From: an uncultured Phycisphaera sp.
Lineage (GTDB): Bacteria; Planctomycetota; Phycisphaerae; Phycisphaerales; SM1A02
NCBI GenBank assembly: GCA_937919685.1
Contig: CALFOM010000097.1
Span: 1-50,961, forward strand
Direction: 5' to 3'
Length of the DNA stretch: 50,961 nucleotides
In this document: in pieces, positions 32,303 to 41,415 of the stretch
How positions within the stretch are numbered: position 1 is the first letter of the stretch
Layout of the letters: each line of letters begins with the position of its first letter
Program-made: the position numbers and the translations under genes
The notes under the pieces: generated by a model
Database searches by the model: none
What the model was told of the DNA's origin: nothing
What the model saw: the letters and a program-made list of their open reading frames with translations, nothing else

Positions 32303-34465
32303 ATGCGTCTGCGCCCCCGCGATATCCAGTTCGTGATCGCCTCGATCCTCCTGCCTTTGAGCACGGGGTGTATCTCCGCCGGTCCGGAGATCGATCGTTA
32401 TCACGCCCCGACCTCTCTGGTTGCCGACAACACCGTCTCCGAGTGGAGCATGGACGTCTGGCAGACGGCAAGAGCGGGGGAGACCAACGCCACGATCGAA
32501 GCGTTGCTTGACCCACCGAACCTTCAAGCACCAAACCTTGAAGCACCCACGCTTGAAGCGAGCATCACATCCGCCATCAATCGGTTCGTGAGCCTCGAGG
32601 AAGCCGCGGTGGGCAATCGGACGCTTGAAGTAGATCGCCTTCTCTTAGAAATCGAACCGGAGACCCTCGATCCATCCACCGTCGATCGACTCTCGCTTCT
32701 CGCGGATCTTCGCGCCGCCGGTCTACCGTCGGAAACGGATCAGCGTGCGGCCCAGGCGATCGAGACTGCCATCGATGCCTGGGTCGAGGCCGCAGAGACC
32801 GCTGAGGCGGCATCGCAATTCGACGAGGCGGACGACGCCTGGAACGCCGTCGGCAGCATCGCGATTGGATCGGATCGACCCTTGATCCTTGTCGAAGCAC
32901 GGCGCCGCCAACGTCGATTGAACAGTCTGCAGCGCAGCGGTCCGTCACCCTCCCGAAGTGACGGCTTCGGAAGCGAGCGGCCAACCATCGATGATGCACT
33001 ACGAGCGTTCAACACGATTTTGGAGTTCCATGTCGACAGTCCAACCTGGAAACGGCTTTGTGATGCCGGGTTCGCGCAGATCGCCGAAGCAATCCCCGTG
33101 CTACTACAGGGTTCGAAGCTGACCGAAGGAGAAGCGGCGCTTGCTGATGCTCGATCCACCTTCAAACTGGCGACCGCCGGAATCGACGCCCGCCCAGGAG
33201 ACCTTCCCTCGAAGGTTCGAGGAGCGCTCAAGTCGTCGCTCAAATTGATCGGGTCGGACTACGCGATCACTCCGCTTCGCCCCTCCGTGGTTGCTCGGCT
33301 CTTTCTTGACGGCGCGATCGCGGCGACGGATCTGCGGACCAACGCCTACTTTGGACCACAGGCCGATCAGGTGCGTCGCCAACTGGAAGCCACGTATGTC
33401 GGCATCGGCGCCGAAGTTCGACAGACGCCAAAGGGCGTCTTTCTCCAACCCATCTCGGGAAGCCCCGCCGCCCGTGCCGGAATGCGCGGCGGTGATCGAA
33501 TCCTCGCCGTCGACGGCAAGGACGTCAAAGGAAAGTCCAGCGACTCGATCGTCGGACTGGTCTCGGGACCAATGGATACCGCGGTCCGACTCACGCTCTC
33601 GCGAGAAGGCGTGACGGATCAGTTCGATATCGACGTCACTCGTGAAGAGGTCGAACGCGAAGCAGTGCTCGGTTGGCGACAGAAGGGGGTTGATGTCGAC
33701 GGTCGCCCGATCTGGGACTGGCTCATCGATCCCCATGCGGCCATCGCTTTCATCTCCATCCGGGAGTTTCGCGAAGACGTCATCGGTCGGTTTCGATCGG
33801 CATTCCGCGAAGCGTCGGACACCCTCGGTCCTGACCGCAGCGTGGCCGGTCTCATTCTTGATCTTCGCGATGATCCCGGCGGACTTCGATGGGTCGCAGA
33901 GGATCTGCTCGATCTCTTCGTTTCCAACGGGACAATATTCTCCGCGGAGGGTCGTCGCGGAAAAGTCCGATCGCACTCCGCAAGTTCCTTCAGCACTCGT
34001 CTTGAAGGACTTCCGATCGTCGTTCTGGTGAACAGTTCGTCCGCCAGCGCCTCGGAGATCGTCGCCGGAACCTTGCAAGCGGTTGGTGGTGCGGTGGTGG
34101 TGGGGGAGCGCACCCATGGCAAGGGCAGTGTTCAAACCGTTCGCACGCTGTTCAACAACGGATACGCCTTCGTGACCGAATCATGGTTTACCGTTCCCGA
34201 TGGCCGAGGAGGCCGACGATTGATCGATCGTTACCGCGCCGGCGAGCAATGGGGGATCGAACCAAACTTGCCGGTCGGCGCGACGATGACCGAGACCATG
34301 GCAATCATGTCCGAACGTGGTCGCTGGCACTCCGGCCGAGGGCTCGATGCCCCCAGGCCCGAAGACCTCGCACCGACGCTCGCGACGACCAACGATCGTG
34401 AACTCCTGCTTGCGGTGGCACTGCTCCGCGCCAGGTTGCTCCCGACGTCACTTTCCATCGAGTGA
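32303..34465 (+). CDS. S41-family (CtpA-like) serine protease lipoprotein with PDZ domain
   Basis: The 720-residue protein has a lipobox STGC with Cys23. Residues 50-350 form a helical region of unknown function, including a small APNLEAPTLEA repeat. A PDZ domain spans about 360-445 with GSPAARAGMRGGDRIL. The S41 catalytic domain has the nucleophile in SSSASASEIVAG (probable Ser582) and the general base Lys607 in GERTHGKGSVQ. Both catalytic residues are present, so it is likely active as a periplasmic C-terminal processing protease anchored to a membrane. The long N-terminal extension is unusual for CtpA. The end faces the convergent cytochrome gene across 38 bases. Confidence 0.9.
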   Translation: MRLRPRDIQFVIASILLPLSTGCISAGPEIDRYHAPTSLVADNTVSEWSMDVWQTARAGETNATIEALLDPPNLQAPNLEAPTLEASITSAINRFVSLEEAAVGNRTLEVDRLLLEIEPETLDPSTVDRLSLLADLRAAGLPSETDQRAAQAIETAIDAWVEAAETAEAASQFDEADDAWNAVGSIAIGSDRPLILVEARRRQRRLNSLQRSGPSPSRSDGFGSERPTIDDALRAFNTILEFHVDSPTWKRLCDAGFAQIAEAIPVLLQGSKLTEGEAALADARSTFKLATAGIDARPGDLPSKVRGALKSSLKLIGSDYAITPLRPSVVARLFLDGAIAATDLRTNAYFGPQADQVRRQLEATYVGIGAEVRQTPKGVFLQPISGSPAARAGMRGGDRILAVDGKDVKGKSSDSIVGLVSGPMDTAVRLTLSREGVTDQFDIDVTREEVEREAVLGWRQKGVDVDGRPIWDWLIDPHAAIAFISIREFREDVIGRFRSAFREASDTLGPDRSVAGLILDLRDDPGGLRWVAEDLLDLFVSNGTIFSAEGRRGKVRSHSASSFSTRLEGLPIVVLVNSSSASASEIVAGTLQAVGGAVVVGERTHGKGSVQTVRTLFNNGYAFVTESWFTVPDGRGGRRLIDRYRAGEQWGIEPNLPVGATMTETMAIMSERGRWHSGRGLDAPRPEDLAPTLATTNDRELLLAVALLRARLLPTSLSIE
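32519..32563 (+). repeat. Three 15-bp repeats inside the S41 protease gene
   Basis: Three in-frame 15-base units (AACCTTCAAGCACCA, AACCTTGAAGCACCC, ACGCTTGAAGCGAGC) encode the NLQAP/NLEAP/TLEAS repeat near residue 73 of the protease. The units are diverging, so they look like an older duplication in a spacer. Confidence 0.75.
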
Positions 34466-34503
34466 AAAGTCGCGACCGAAGGCATCGCGAACACCACCAG
34501 AGA

Positions 34504-37500
34504 TCAATGGCCAGATGACGTGTCCACGGTCTTCAGCGTGGAGAGATAGGCCACAAGATCCCGGACTTCGCGCGGCGTAAGGATCGGCCGGAGATTGGGC
34601 ATCGCGCTCGCATCGCCGTACCCCTCGACCAACACCGCCTGGGGATCGATCACTGATTGCAGGATGGTCGCGGGATTACTCCGAGCAGCGATGCCATCGA
34701 GCTTCGGTCCGGCGTCTCCGCCGCGGCCGTCAATGACATGACATCGAAGACACTGCGCTCCGGCGTGGTACCTCGCTACCAGGGCGCCGGCCTCCGGGTC
34801 GCCGCCCTCGAGCGAGATTGACCATTCAACTGCGGAGTCCATGGCTCGATCGTTCCAAGCTCGGGCGATCGCCGCGGTCTCCGGATCAGTCGAGCGAAGC
34901 GCGGCTTCCTGAACTTCGACCGCGATCGGCGAAGACGATCCACCGACTCCGACTAGGCCGACGGCCAGACCGAGAATTCGCTTTGAAGCACGCGGGTCGT
35001 CGAGGCCTGAAAGGCCTCTCACCGCGCGCTGCTGCTCGTATCGGGTGCCGATCGACATCGCTTCGATATAAAGCTCCAGTCCTTCGGCGGGGTCACGGAT
35101 CGTGGTTTGATCTCTCGCTTCCGCTCGCAGCGTCGGCGCGTCGCTGGCAAGGCTGCTGGCGATCGCCTCGTTCATGCGTTCGTCGTCGCTTCGTCCGAGT
35201 TCACGTAAACATGCCACGCGGTCCGCGGGCGACTCTTCTGGATTCATCACCGTGTCGAAGAGGGCCGTGGGGTCCAGACCGACGCCGACCCGCCCCGCGA
35301 GTTCCCGTGATGCGGTTCGGATCGAGCCCCGGGCGTCCTTGGACATCGCGGGAAGGGTTCGAGCGTAGATTGGCTTGAGGGCGGCGGAGTCACGCGGCGC
35401 ATTTTCAACGGGGCGCCACCACCCGAGCACGCGATCTCGCGGCCCGGGAGATTCGAAGGTGGACATGGCGGCCATCGCTTCATCTCGAATCACCGGCGGA
35501 AGATTCGGATTCATAGCGATCCCCGCGATGGCCTCGAGATTTGATGCCGCGCCGAGCCGAAGATTCGCATCGATGATCCGACGAAGCAGCGGCGTCTCCA
35601 TCGGATCCAGATCGGATCGACCGCCACCGATCGGACCCTCGAACGTGCCGTCAGGCATGGTCCAGCCGACGGCGATGTGATTCCCACCGCCCCCCTGCGC
35701 ATGACGCGCTTCGAGCAGCACAATCTGGCCCGCCTCCAGTTCGATTGGCTCACTCTGTTGACCGCTCTCCGCTCGCCATTCATTCGGACCAACCCAACGG
35801 TCCAACCTCGCAATTTCACGAAGCGAATCTCCCTCTCCGTTTTCGGCGATGCGAAGCACCGATGTATCGTCGCTTACGATCGCGAATCGATAGGTGCCGG
35901 TCTCCGAAATCAGGAGGCGGGATTCCAAGCGAGTGAGATAGTTGCGGCCACCGTCGTTGACCCCTTCGAAGATGCTGACCTCTTCGACAAGGTCCGGATC
36001 CTGCTCGAAAGCGGCGAGGGTCGTCAGATCCTGTCCGGAATGATCCTCCGCGGTCCTGCGAATCTCACGCCGGACCTTGAGGTCGCTGCTCGGCCGAACC
36101 GGGCCGGTCGGACGGTAGTCCGCCGCAAGCGAAGCAAGTGCGGGCATCGCGTCTGGTACCGGAAGGTCATGAACCGCGCGAGCGGCTTCAGTGCGTATGG
36201 AAAGGTCTTCGTCGAAGAGTAATCGCTCGAGATTCGAGTCGGCCCATCTTCGAAGGGTGAGCACCGCGACTCGACGAAGTGCTGGCGACGGGCTCACGAT
36301 GAGTTCTTCAACCGTGGCTCGATCGCCGATCCGAGTCAGCGCGACGACGCCGGCGTGTCGCAACCATCGGTCTCGATCATCATTCTCCGCGAGCATGGCG
36401 ACAAGATAGGGGGTCACCGCAGGATCACCGATCGCACCAAGCGTCATGGCTGCGTGGTATCGCACTCGCAGCGATGGATCCGCCAGTGCTTCGACCAGCG
36501 CGTCGGTACCGGGCGCGAACGCTGGATCACCAAGGGTCCGAGCAGCCTGCGCCCTGACCTCGGGATCGGCGTCCTTGAGCAGGACGACCAGTGGTGACAT
36601 CGCCGCGGTGATTTTTCGATTTCGTGCGGCCTCGCTTCGGGCCACCTGACCGAGACCCCAGATCGCATTCAACCGTGGTGGCGTGCGAGCGTCGTATCGG
36701 GCGACATCCACCAGCGCTGCCACCGCGCGACGATCCGCCAGTTCGAACTGCGCCCTTTGACGAATACGGGCGTCATCGTTGGCAAGGAGTTCTGCCAATC
36801 GAAAAACCCCGAGGTCATCAAATCCAGCGATGGCGATCGCCTTCGCTTCGGCGATTCGCGGGTCGTTCACCGAGTCTCGGTGGGTGATGGCATGGAGCGA
36901 GCCTTTGCCGGTGGCTCCCCAACCCCCGCCCCATTCCGAAACCAGGATTCGACCATCCCAGTCGAAGGCGACGTCGGTATTGAGCATGCCGGTCGCGAAA
37001 GGCCGCGGGTTCTCGATCCGGTATCCCGCGCCGTCCGGAACCGCCTTGAAGGCCCACACTTTGCTGTTCGGCGCCGAACCCGTGAAGTCACACATGAAAA
37101 AGTGATTCGCGAATTCACTCGGAAGCCCGAGGCCCGGATGATGAGCCAGACCGGATGGCCCAGCGCCGACATGCGCAAGCGGAGGAAGCGTCCAGTCGGG
37201 GCGGAACCGGACGTTCTCGTCAGTCACCACTTCCCAGATCCGTTCCTGTTCCCAGGGGCCACGAAGGTTCGCCCCGTCGAGTGTCTGATAGTCCATCGTC
37301 CAACCGGTCTCGCCGGCTTCTGCGACGAAGACCACTCTGGCCCGATCACCGGAGTCCGACGTGTTGTCGCCGGTAAACAGATCACCGACCTCGTTGAATG
37401 CGATCTCCTGCGGATTGCGAAGACCGGTCGCAAAGACCTCGAGGTTCGATCCGTCGCGTTCACAACGGAAGACCGCGCCGGCTCGTGGATCTGCCAGCAC

Positions 37501-38205
37501 TCGGCCATCGGCCGTCTCAAGGTGGTAGCCGCGATCACCGATCGACCAGTACACGCGACCATCAGGCCCGAGCGCGAGGCCGTGCATGTCGTGGCCGTAC
37601 AACGCGAATCGAACGCCAAAACCGCTCTGGATCGACTCGCGGACTTCGGCGATGCCGTCTCCATCGACATCCTTGAGCCGCCAGAGATTGGGAATATTCG
37701 TGTACCAGACCTCGTCGCCTACGGTCATGACGCCGGCGCCGATGCCGTCGGGGACGTCGTTGAACGGGCCCGCGAAGATCGTGGACGTGTCATAGATCCC
37801 ATCACCGTCGGCATCGATGGACCGACGAACTCGATCCGGCTTCTCGGTATAGAAGTCCATCCCGTTGGCCCGCTTGTCCTTCCATTTCTCCATGAAGGCG
37901 ATGCGGTCTTCGACGGTCAGGGACTGCAAATCATCTTCGAGTTGCCAGGGGCTGGATCGATTGTCCATGGCGCCGTGATTGGTCCGTTCGGTCTCGGCGA
38001 CCAGCAGCCTTCCGTCGGGGTCGATCCAAAACGCGACCGCATCTTGAATCTGCGGCTCGGTCGCGATCACTTCCGCGCTGAATCCATCGGGGACTTTCGC
38101 TGTTGACGGCGGTGGGGCATTCTGGTCGATTCCCGTGCAAGGGATTACCACGATGGACCAGGTCTGGAACAGTCCCAGCAAGATGACGTTGATCAGTGAA
38201 AACAT
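34504..38205 (-). CDS. PVC-type multimodular c-type cytochrome (beta-propeller, HEAT repeats, CxxCH)
   Basis: The 1233-residue protein starts with a signal peptide. Then come a beta-propeller like soluble glucose dehydrogenases (about 35-460, with VPDGFSAEVIATEP and GDNTSDSGDRARVVFV), HEAT repeats (about 470-700), a PA14-like carbohydrate-binding insert (about 750-870, FAIVSDDTSVLRI), more helical repeats, and a c-type haem domain at the end. The haem motif CLRCH is at 1152-1156 with a probable Met ligand at 1202. It is likely a periplasmic oxidoreductase, possibly of sugars, and the family is expanded in planctomycetes and relatives. GGAG six bases before the ATG supports the start. The electron acceptor is unknown. 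Confidence 0.9.
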   Translation of the reverse strand: MFSLINVILLGLFQTWSIVVIPCTGIDQNAPPPSTAKVPDGFSAEVIATEPQIQDAVAFWIDPDGRLLVAETERTNHGAMDNRSSPWQLEDDLQSLTVEDRIAFMEKWKDKRANGMDFYTEKPDRVRRSIDADGDGIYDTSTIFAGPFNDVPDGIGAGVMTVGDEVWYTNIPNLWRLKDVDGDGIAEVRESIQSGFGVRFALYGHDMHGLALGPDGRVYWSIGDRGYHLETADGRVLADPRAGAVFRCERDGSNLEVFATGLRNPQEIAFNEVGDLFTGDNTSDSGDRARVVFVAEAGETGWTMDYQTLDGANLRGPWEQERIWEVVTDENVRFRPDWTLPPLAHVGAGPSGLAHHPGLGLPSEFANHFFMCDFTGSAPNSKVWAFKAVPDGAGYRIENPRPFATGMLNTDVAFDWDGRILVSEWGGGWGATGKGSLHAITHRDSVNDPRIAEAKAIAIAGFDDLGVFRLAELLANDDARIRQRAQFELADRRAVAALVDVARYDARTPPRLNAIWGLGQVARSEAARNRKITAAMSPLVVLLKDADPEVRAQAARTLGDPAFAPGTDALVEALADPSLRVRYHAAMTLGAIGDPAVTPYLVAMLAENDDRDRWLRHAGVVALTRIGDRATVEELIVSPSPALRRVAVLTLRRWADSNLERLLFDEDLSIRTEAARAVHDLPVPDAMPALASLAADYRPTGPVRPSSDLKVRREIRRTAEDHSGQDLTTLAAFEQDPDLVEEVSIFEGVNDGGRNYLTRLESRLLISETGTYRFAIVSDDTSVLRIAENGEGDSLREIARLDRWVGPNEWRAESGQQSEPIELEAGQIVLLEARHAQGGGGNHIAVGWTMPDGTFEGPIGGGRSDLDPMETPLLRRIIDANLRLGAASNLEAIAGIAMNPNLPPVIRDEAMAAMSTFESPGPRDRVLGWWRPVENAPRDSAALKPIYARTLPAMSKDARGSIRTASRELAGRVGVGLDPTALFDTVMNPEESPADRVACLRELGRSDDERMNEAIASSLASDAPTLRAEARDQTTIRDPAEGLELYIEAMSIGTRYEQQRAVRGLSGLDDPRASKRILGLAVGLVGVGGSSSPIAVEVQEAALRSTDPETAAIARAWNDRAMDSAVEWSISLEGGDPEAGALVARYHAGAQCLRCHVIDGRGGDAGPKLDGIAARSNPATILQSVIDPQAVLVEGYGDASAMPNLRPILTPREVRDLVAYLSTLKTVDTSSGH

Positions 38206-38325
38206 GGAGACTCCGGATTTACTGAATCACGTCCACGCGATCCGGACGCACTCGAACGAGATCGAGAATACCGGGCGGATCGCGATGAAGATGGCTTTTC
38301 CGCTCGGATACTCCCTCGAAGACCA

Positions 38326-39495
38326 TCACGAATCCGACGTTGGCGGACCCATTCGCGACATCGCTTCGATCTCGAGTCGCCGTGGCGAACGCTCGATCGC
38401 CAAGTCGAAGGCCTTCAGTCGCCACGCCGGGTCGGGTCGGTAGTCGAGAAACTCCGAATCGCGCGGCCCTCGCATGAACAACTTCAGCCGCTCCGAATCC
38501 TCGTCCCCCGGCCACGCGGCGCTGAGCACGGCGCGAGCCTCATCCATTCGTCCCCGATAGGCGAGGTGAGTGGCGAACGCCAGAAGTTCCCCGAGTTGGG
38601 GATCCGCTCCAGTTGACCAGGCGTCAAAGGCCGCTTCGACCGCGGTGCGGGCATCGAACGTCGCCATGCTCGACGGCATGGGTTGGGCTCGAGTCGCGTC
38701 AAGATCAACGTTCCAGGTCGATCCTCCTCTTTTTTCCAAGACGAGCGTCGGCTTCGAGGCGGCTCCGGAGAGACCCCATTGATCTTCGACCAGTTGATCG
38801 ATCGCTTGGTATCGAGGCCGAGAGTCCCCTCCGAGACCCATGAACCACCCGTCCGGGAGGATGGCCAGGGTTTTGATTCGAGGGAATCCCGATCGGGTGG
38901 CGAGGGAAAGCAGAATAACTCTCGACGTTTCGGAATCGCCGTCTTCATTGGCCCGAATAACGAGGTTCGGTGTGCCGTCACGGTCGATGTCTTCACCGAT
39001 TCCAACCGTCTCTCCGGTGGTCGGATCCTCGGTTCCGAAGCGTGCGAACCAGCCCATCCACTCGAAGCGAATCTCGCCGCCCTGGATCAATCGAACTCGT
39101 CGATCCAAGTTCGTGAGAACCAGGTCATTGGATCGGTGGATCTCGGCGACCCAGCCGCCGGGGAGTTCGACCCGCTCCTCCAACGCCCAGGCGGGCCCGA
39201 TGAATTCCTGGACCGATCCCGACAGGTCATCACGAATCGAGAGGACCGACGCGACGGAGACGACCAGAAGGCCGATGATCACGATTCCCCAGCGGGAGCG
39301 AGGAAGGTGGAACGCCGCTTCTTTTGGCGAGGAAAACCCGCATGAGGAGCACGTGCGAGACAGATCCTTCGATAGATCCGTCTGGCAGGCGGGACACCAT
39401 CGGCCACCCCGGCGGCCTCGCCAACCGAGCCATGCGATCAAGAGACCCGCGATCGCAAGCCCGATGAACATGTAACTGGCGATCTCTTCGAACAT
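38326..39495 (-). CDS. Membrane protein with N-terminal zinc ribbon
   Basis: The protein of about 389 residues has a membrane segment (residues 8-25) and a zinc ribbon with Cys34, Cys37, Cys49 and Cys52 (CPACQTD and CSSCGF). A second membrane segment follows (about 69-85). After that comes a soluble region with beta-rich and calcium-binding-like patterns (DIDRDGTPNLVI, an FG-GAP-like strand motif) and a C-terminal helical part. I do not recognise a family. The ATG at 39495 gives the membrane segment near the N-terminus; a GTG at 39543 is an alternative and neither has a good ribosome binding site. It lies 120 bases upstream of the cytochrome gene and may share its transcript. Confidence 0.75.
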   Translation of the reverse strand: MFEEIASYMFIGLAIAGLLIAWLGWRGRRGGRWCPACQTDLSKDLSRTCSSCGFSSPKEAAFHLPRSRWGIVIIGLLVVSVASVLSIRDDLSGSVQEFIGPAWALEERVELPGGWVAEIHRSNDLVLTNLDRRVRLIQGGEIRFEWMGWFARFGTEDPTTGETVGIGEDIDRDGTPNLVIRANEDGDSETSRVILLSLATRSGFPRIKTLAILPDGWFMGLGGDSRPRYQAIDQLVEDQWGLSGAASKPTLVLEKRGGSTWNVDLDATRAQPMPSSMATFDARTAVEAAFDAWSTGADPQLGELLAFATHLAYRGRMDEARAVLSAAWPGDEDSERLKLFMRGPRDSEFLDYRPDPAWRLKAFDLAIERSPRRLEIEAMSRMGPPTSDS

Positions 39496-39811
39496 GGCGG
39501 AGGTGATTCTGGCAGAGCGATTCCAGGAAAGTGCGAGCAGCACGAGCCATTCGTTGAGACTGATGCTAGCCGGATCCCGACCAGTGATCGAACCGTCGAC
39601 CCCACCTCCTCCCGGAAGAGATGTTCACACGTCGATATTCTAGGATTCCGCCTCCTCCGCCGGCAAGAAATCCTGTCTTGACCCGTTTTGGATGCGTGAC
39701 GTCCAACCTCGTCCGAGGGTCATCTCGACAGGGACGCGCTCGTTTTCAGAAGCGTGTTCGCGTATCCTCCTTGCACGGTTTCTCAGCTTTCTTTCATCGG
39801 AGTCAATGATC

Positions 39812-40510
39812 ATGGCCTTTCGCCCCTGTCCTCTCTGCATCGTCGCTGGTGCCGCAGTCATCTTTGCTGCGAGCGCCTCGCCATTCCTTCTCTGCGACGA
39901 GCTCTGCGGCGAGTCGGAGACGTCTTCCGAAATCGTTCGAGACGTCACGAGTCCCGGCGCCGTCGCGACGCTCGAGCCGCTTCCCGACATGCCGGCCGGC
40001 GCCTACGACGTCGACTCTGTTCACTCCACCGCATTGTTCCGTGTCCAGCACATGGGATCCGGCCTGTTCTGGGGTCGGTTCAACGATGTCACCGGCACCG
40101 TGACCTTCACGCCGGAAGGCAAGGAACACTTCGCCTTCGACATCAATATCGACCTCGAAAGCGTCGACAGCGGCAACTCAAAGCTTGATGGGCATCTCAA
40201 GAGCCCAGACTTCTTCAATGCGAAGGAGTTCAAGAACATGACGTTCAAGAGCACCGCGGTTGAACGACTCGGACAGACTGTCTGGGACGTGACCGGCGAT
40301 CTCACCATGAACGGTGTCACCAAGCCCGTCATCGCAGTGGTCCGTTTCACCGGTACCGCCGAGATTCGCGGTCGCCGATGCGGCTTCGAAGCGGAATTCG
40401 ACATCAACCGCAGCGACTTCGCCCACAACTGGGGCATCGAAAACGGCTCGCTGGGCAATAAGGTGCGGGTCATCGTCGGTCTTGAAGCCGTCAAAGCGCC
40501 TGACGCCTGA
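39812..40510 (+). CDS. YceI-family periplasmic protein
   Basis: The protein of about 232 residues has a signal peptide (hydrophobic IVAGAAVIFAASASPF). Its YceI lipocalin-like barrel runs from AYDVDSVHSTALFRVQHMG through DINIDLESVDSGNSKLDGHL and DVTGDLTMNGVTKPV to ADFDINRSDFAHNWG-type strands near the end. YceI proteins bind isoprenoid or other amphiphilic lipids in the periplasm. GGAG lies nine bases before the ATG at 39812; an ATG at 39806 has it only three bases away. A strong terminator follows. No isoprenoid or respiration gene is adjacent. Confidence 0.9.
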   Translation: MAFRPCPLCIVAGAAVIFAASASPFLLCDELCGESETSSEIVRDVTSPGAVATLEPLPDMPAGAYDVDSVHSTALFRVQHMGSGLFWGRFNDVTGTVTFTPEGKEHFAFDINIDLESVDSGNSKLDGHLKSPDFFNAKEFKNMTFKSTAVERLGQTVWDVTGDLTMNGVTKPVIAVVRFTGTAEIRGRRCGFEAEFDINRSDFAHNWGIENGSLGNKVRVIVGLEAVKAPDA

Positions 40511-40544
40511 ACCTCGACTCGACCACCGACCAGAACATGACCAG

Positions 40545-40581
40545 AAGGCCCTCGCCATTTCCACGTGGCGAGGGCCTTTTT
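40545..40581 (+). terminator. Intrinsic terminator after the YceI gene
   Basis: AAGGCCCTCGCCA and TGGCGAGGGCCTT form a perfect 13-bp stem with an 8-base loop, followed directly by TTTTT. This is the clearest rho-independent terminator in the window, 35 bases after the YceI stop. Confidence 0.93.
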
Positions 40582-40637
40582 GATGTGATCGACCGATACG
40601 ACTTGCGAATCGGCAATTGGCCCGGTCCACTGCAGGC

Positions 40638-41378
40638 ATGGCTGAACTCTTTTGGTCGGAATTCCTCGGTACCGCCGTGCTCGTCCTTCTTGGCAATGCC
40701 GTCGTGGCGAGCATCGTTCTCAAGGGTTCGAAGGGGGAGGGCGCGGGATGGCTCGCGATCGCCACCGGTTGGGCATTCGCCCTCTTCGTGGCGATCTGGG
40801 TCGCGGCGAAGAGCAACGCTCACCTGAACCCGGCCGTCTCGATCGCGTTGGCCACCATCGATAGTTTCTCGTGGGAACAGGTTCCGCTCTACATCGCAGC
40901 GCAACTGCTCGGCGCCGCCACTGGTCAGATTCTGGTGATCCTGCATTTCTGGCCGCACTGGAAGGTGACCTTGGACGGCGACGCCAAAAGAGCGTGCTTC
41001 TGCACGGCGCCGGCGATCCGCGCTCCGATTTGGAATGCCGTGGGCGAGGCGATCGCGACGATGATTCTCGTCTTCGGCGTCCTCTCCCTCGGGACCTCGC
41101 CCTGGGAGCGGGACATCGGATCGCAAATCACCGACGAATGGTCGTGGTTCGCATTCGGTATCGCCGGTCTGCTCTGGGCCATCGGCATCGGCCTTGGAGG
41201 CACCACAGGGTTCGCCATCAACCCCGCGCGTGATCTGGCACCCCGAATCCTCCATGCAATCCTTCCGATTCCCGGAAAGACGAACAGCGACTGGGGATAC
41301 GCATGGGTGCCGATCGTCGGTCCGATCGTCGGCGGCACGCTGGGCGCGATCATCGCCAAGACCTTCGGATTCTGCTGA
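40638..41378 (+). CDS. glpF: GlpF-like MIP-family channel
   Basis: The 246-residue protein has six membrane helices and two half-helices with the NPA motifs: HLNPAVS at about residue 62 and FAINPARD in the second half. The Asp after NPAR is the mark of glycerol facilitators, not of water-selective aquaporins, so a glycerol or small-polyol substrate is likely. The extra loop with RACFCTAPAIR between helices is short of the canonical length. The ATG at 40638 fits the expected N-terminal helix (MAELFWSEFLGTA). Neither glycerol kinase nor glycerol-3-phosphate dehydrogenase is adjacent. Confidence 0.88.
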   Translation: MAELFWSEFLGTAVLVLLGNAVVASIVLKGSKGEGAGWLAIATGWAFALFVAIWVAAKSNAHLNPAVSIALATIDSFSWEQVPLYIAAQLLGAATGQILVILHFWPHWKVTLDGDAKRACFCTAPAIRAPIWNAVGEAIATMILVFGVLSLGTSPWERDIGSQITDEWSWFAFGIAGLLWAIGIGLGGTTGFAINPARDLAPRILHAILPIPGKTNSDWGYAWVPIVGPIVGGTLGAIIAKTFGFC

Positions 41379-41415
41379 ATCCCACGATTTCGCCGTAGGG
41401 CCGTAGGATTATGCG

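Noticed and set aside
36757-38106. 449-residue plus-strand frame
   Set aside because: Antisense to the PVC cytochrome propeller; composition rich in Arg/His/Asp typical of shadow frames.
40556-40571. CCACGTGG inside the YceI terminator as a third parS
   Set aside because: Only the centre matches; the arms belong to the terminator stem and lack the GTT/AAC ends.
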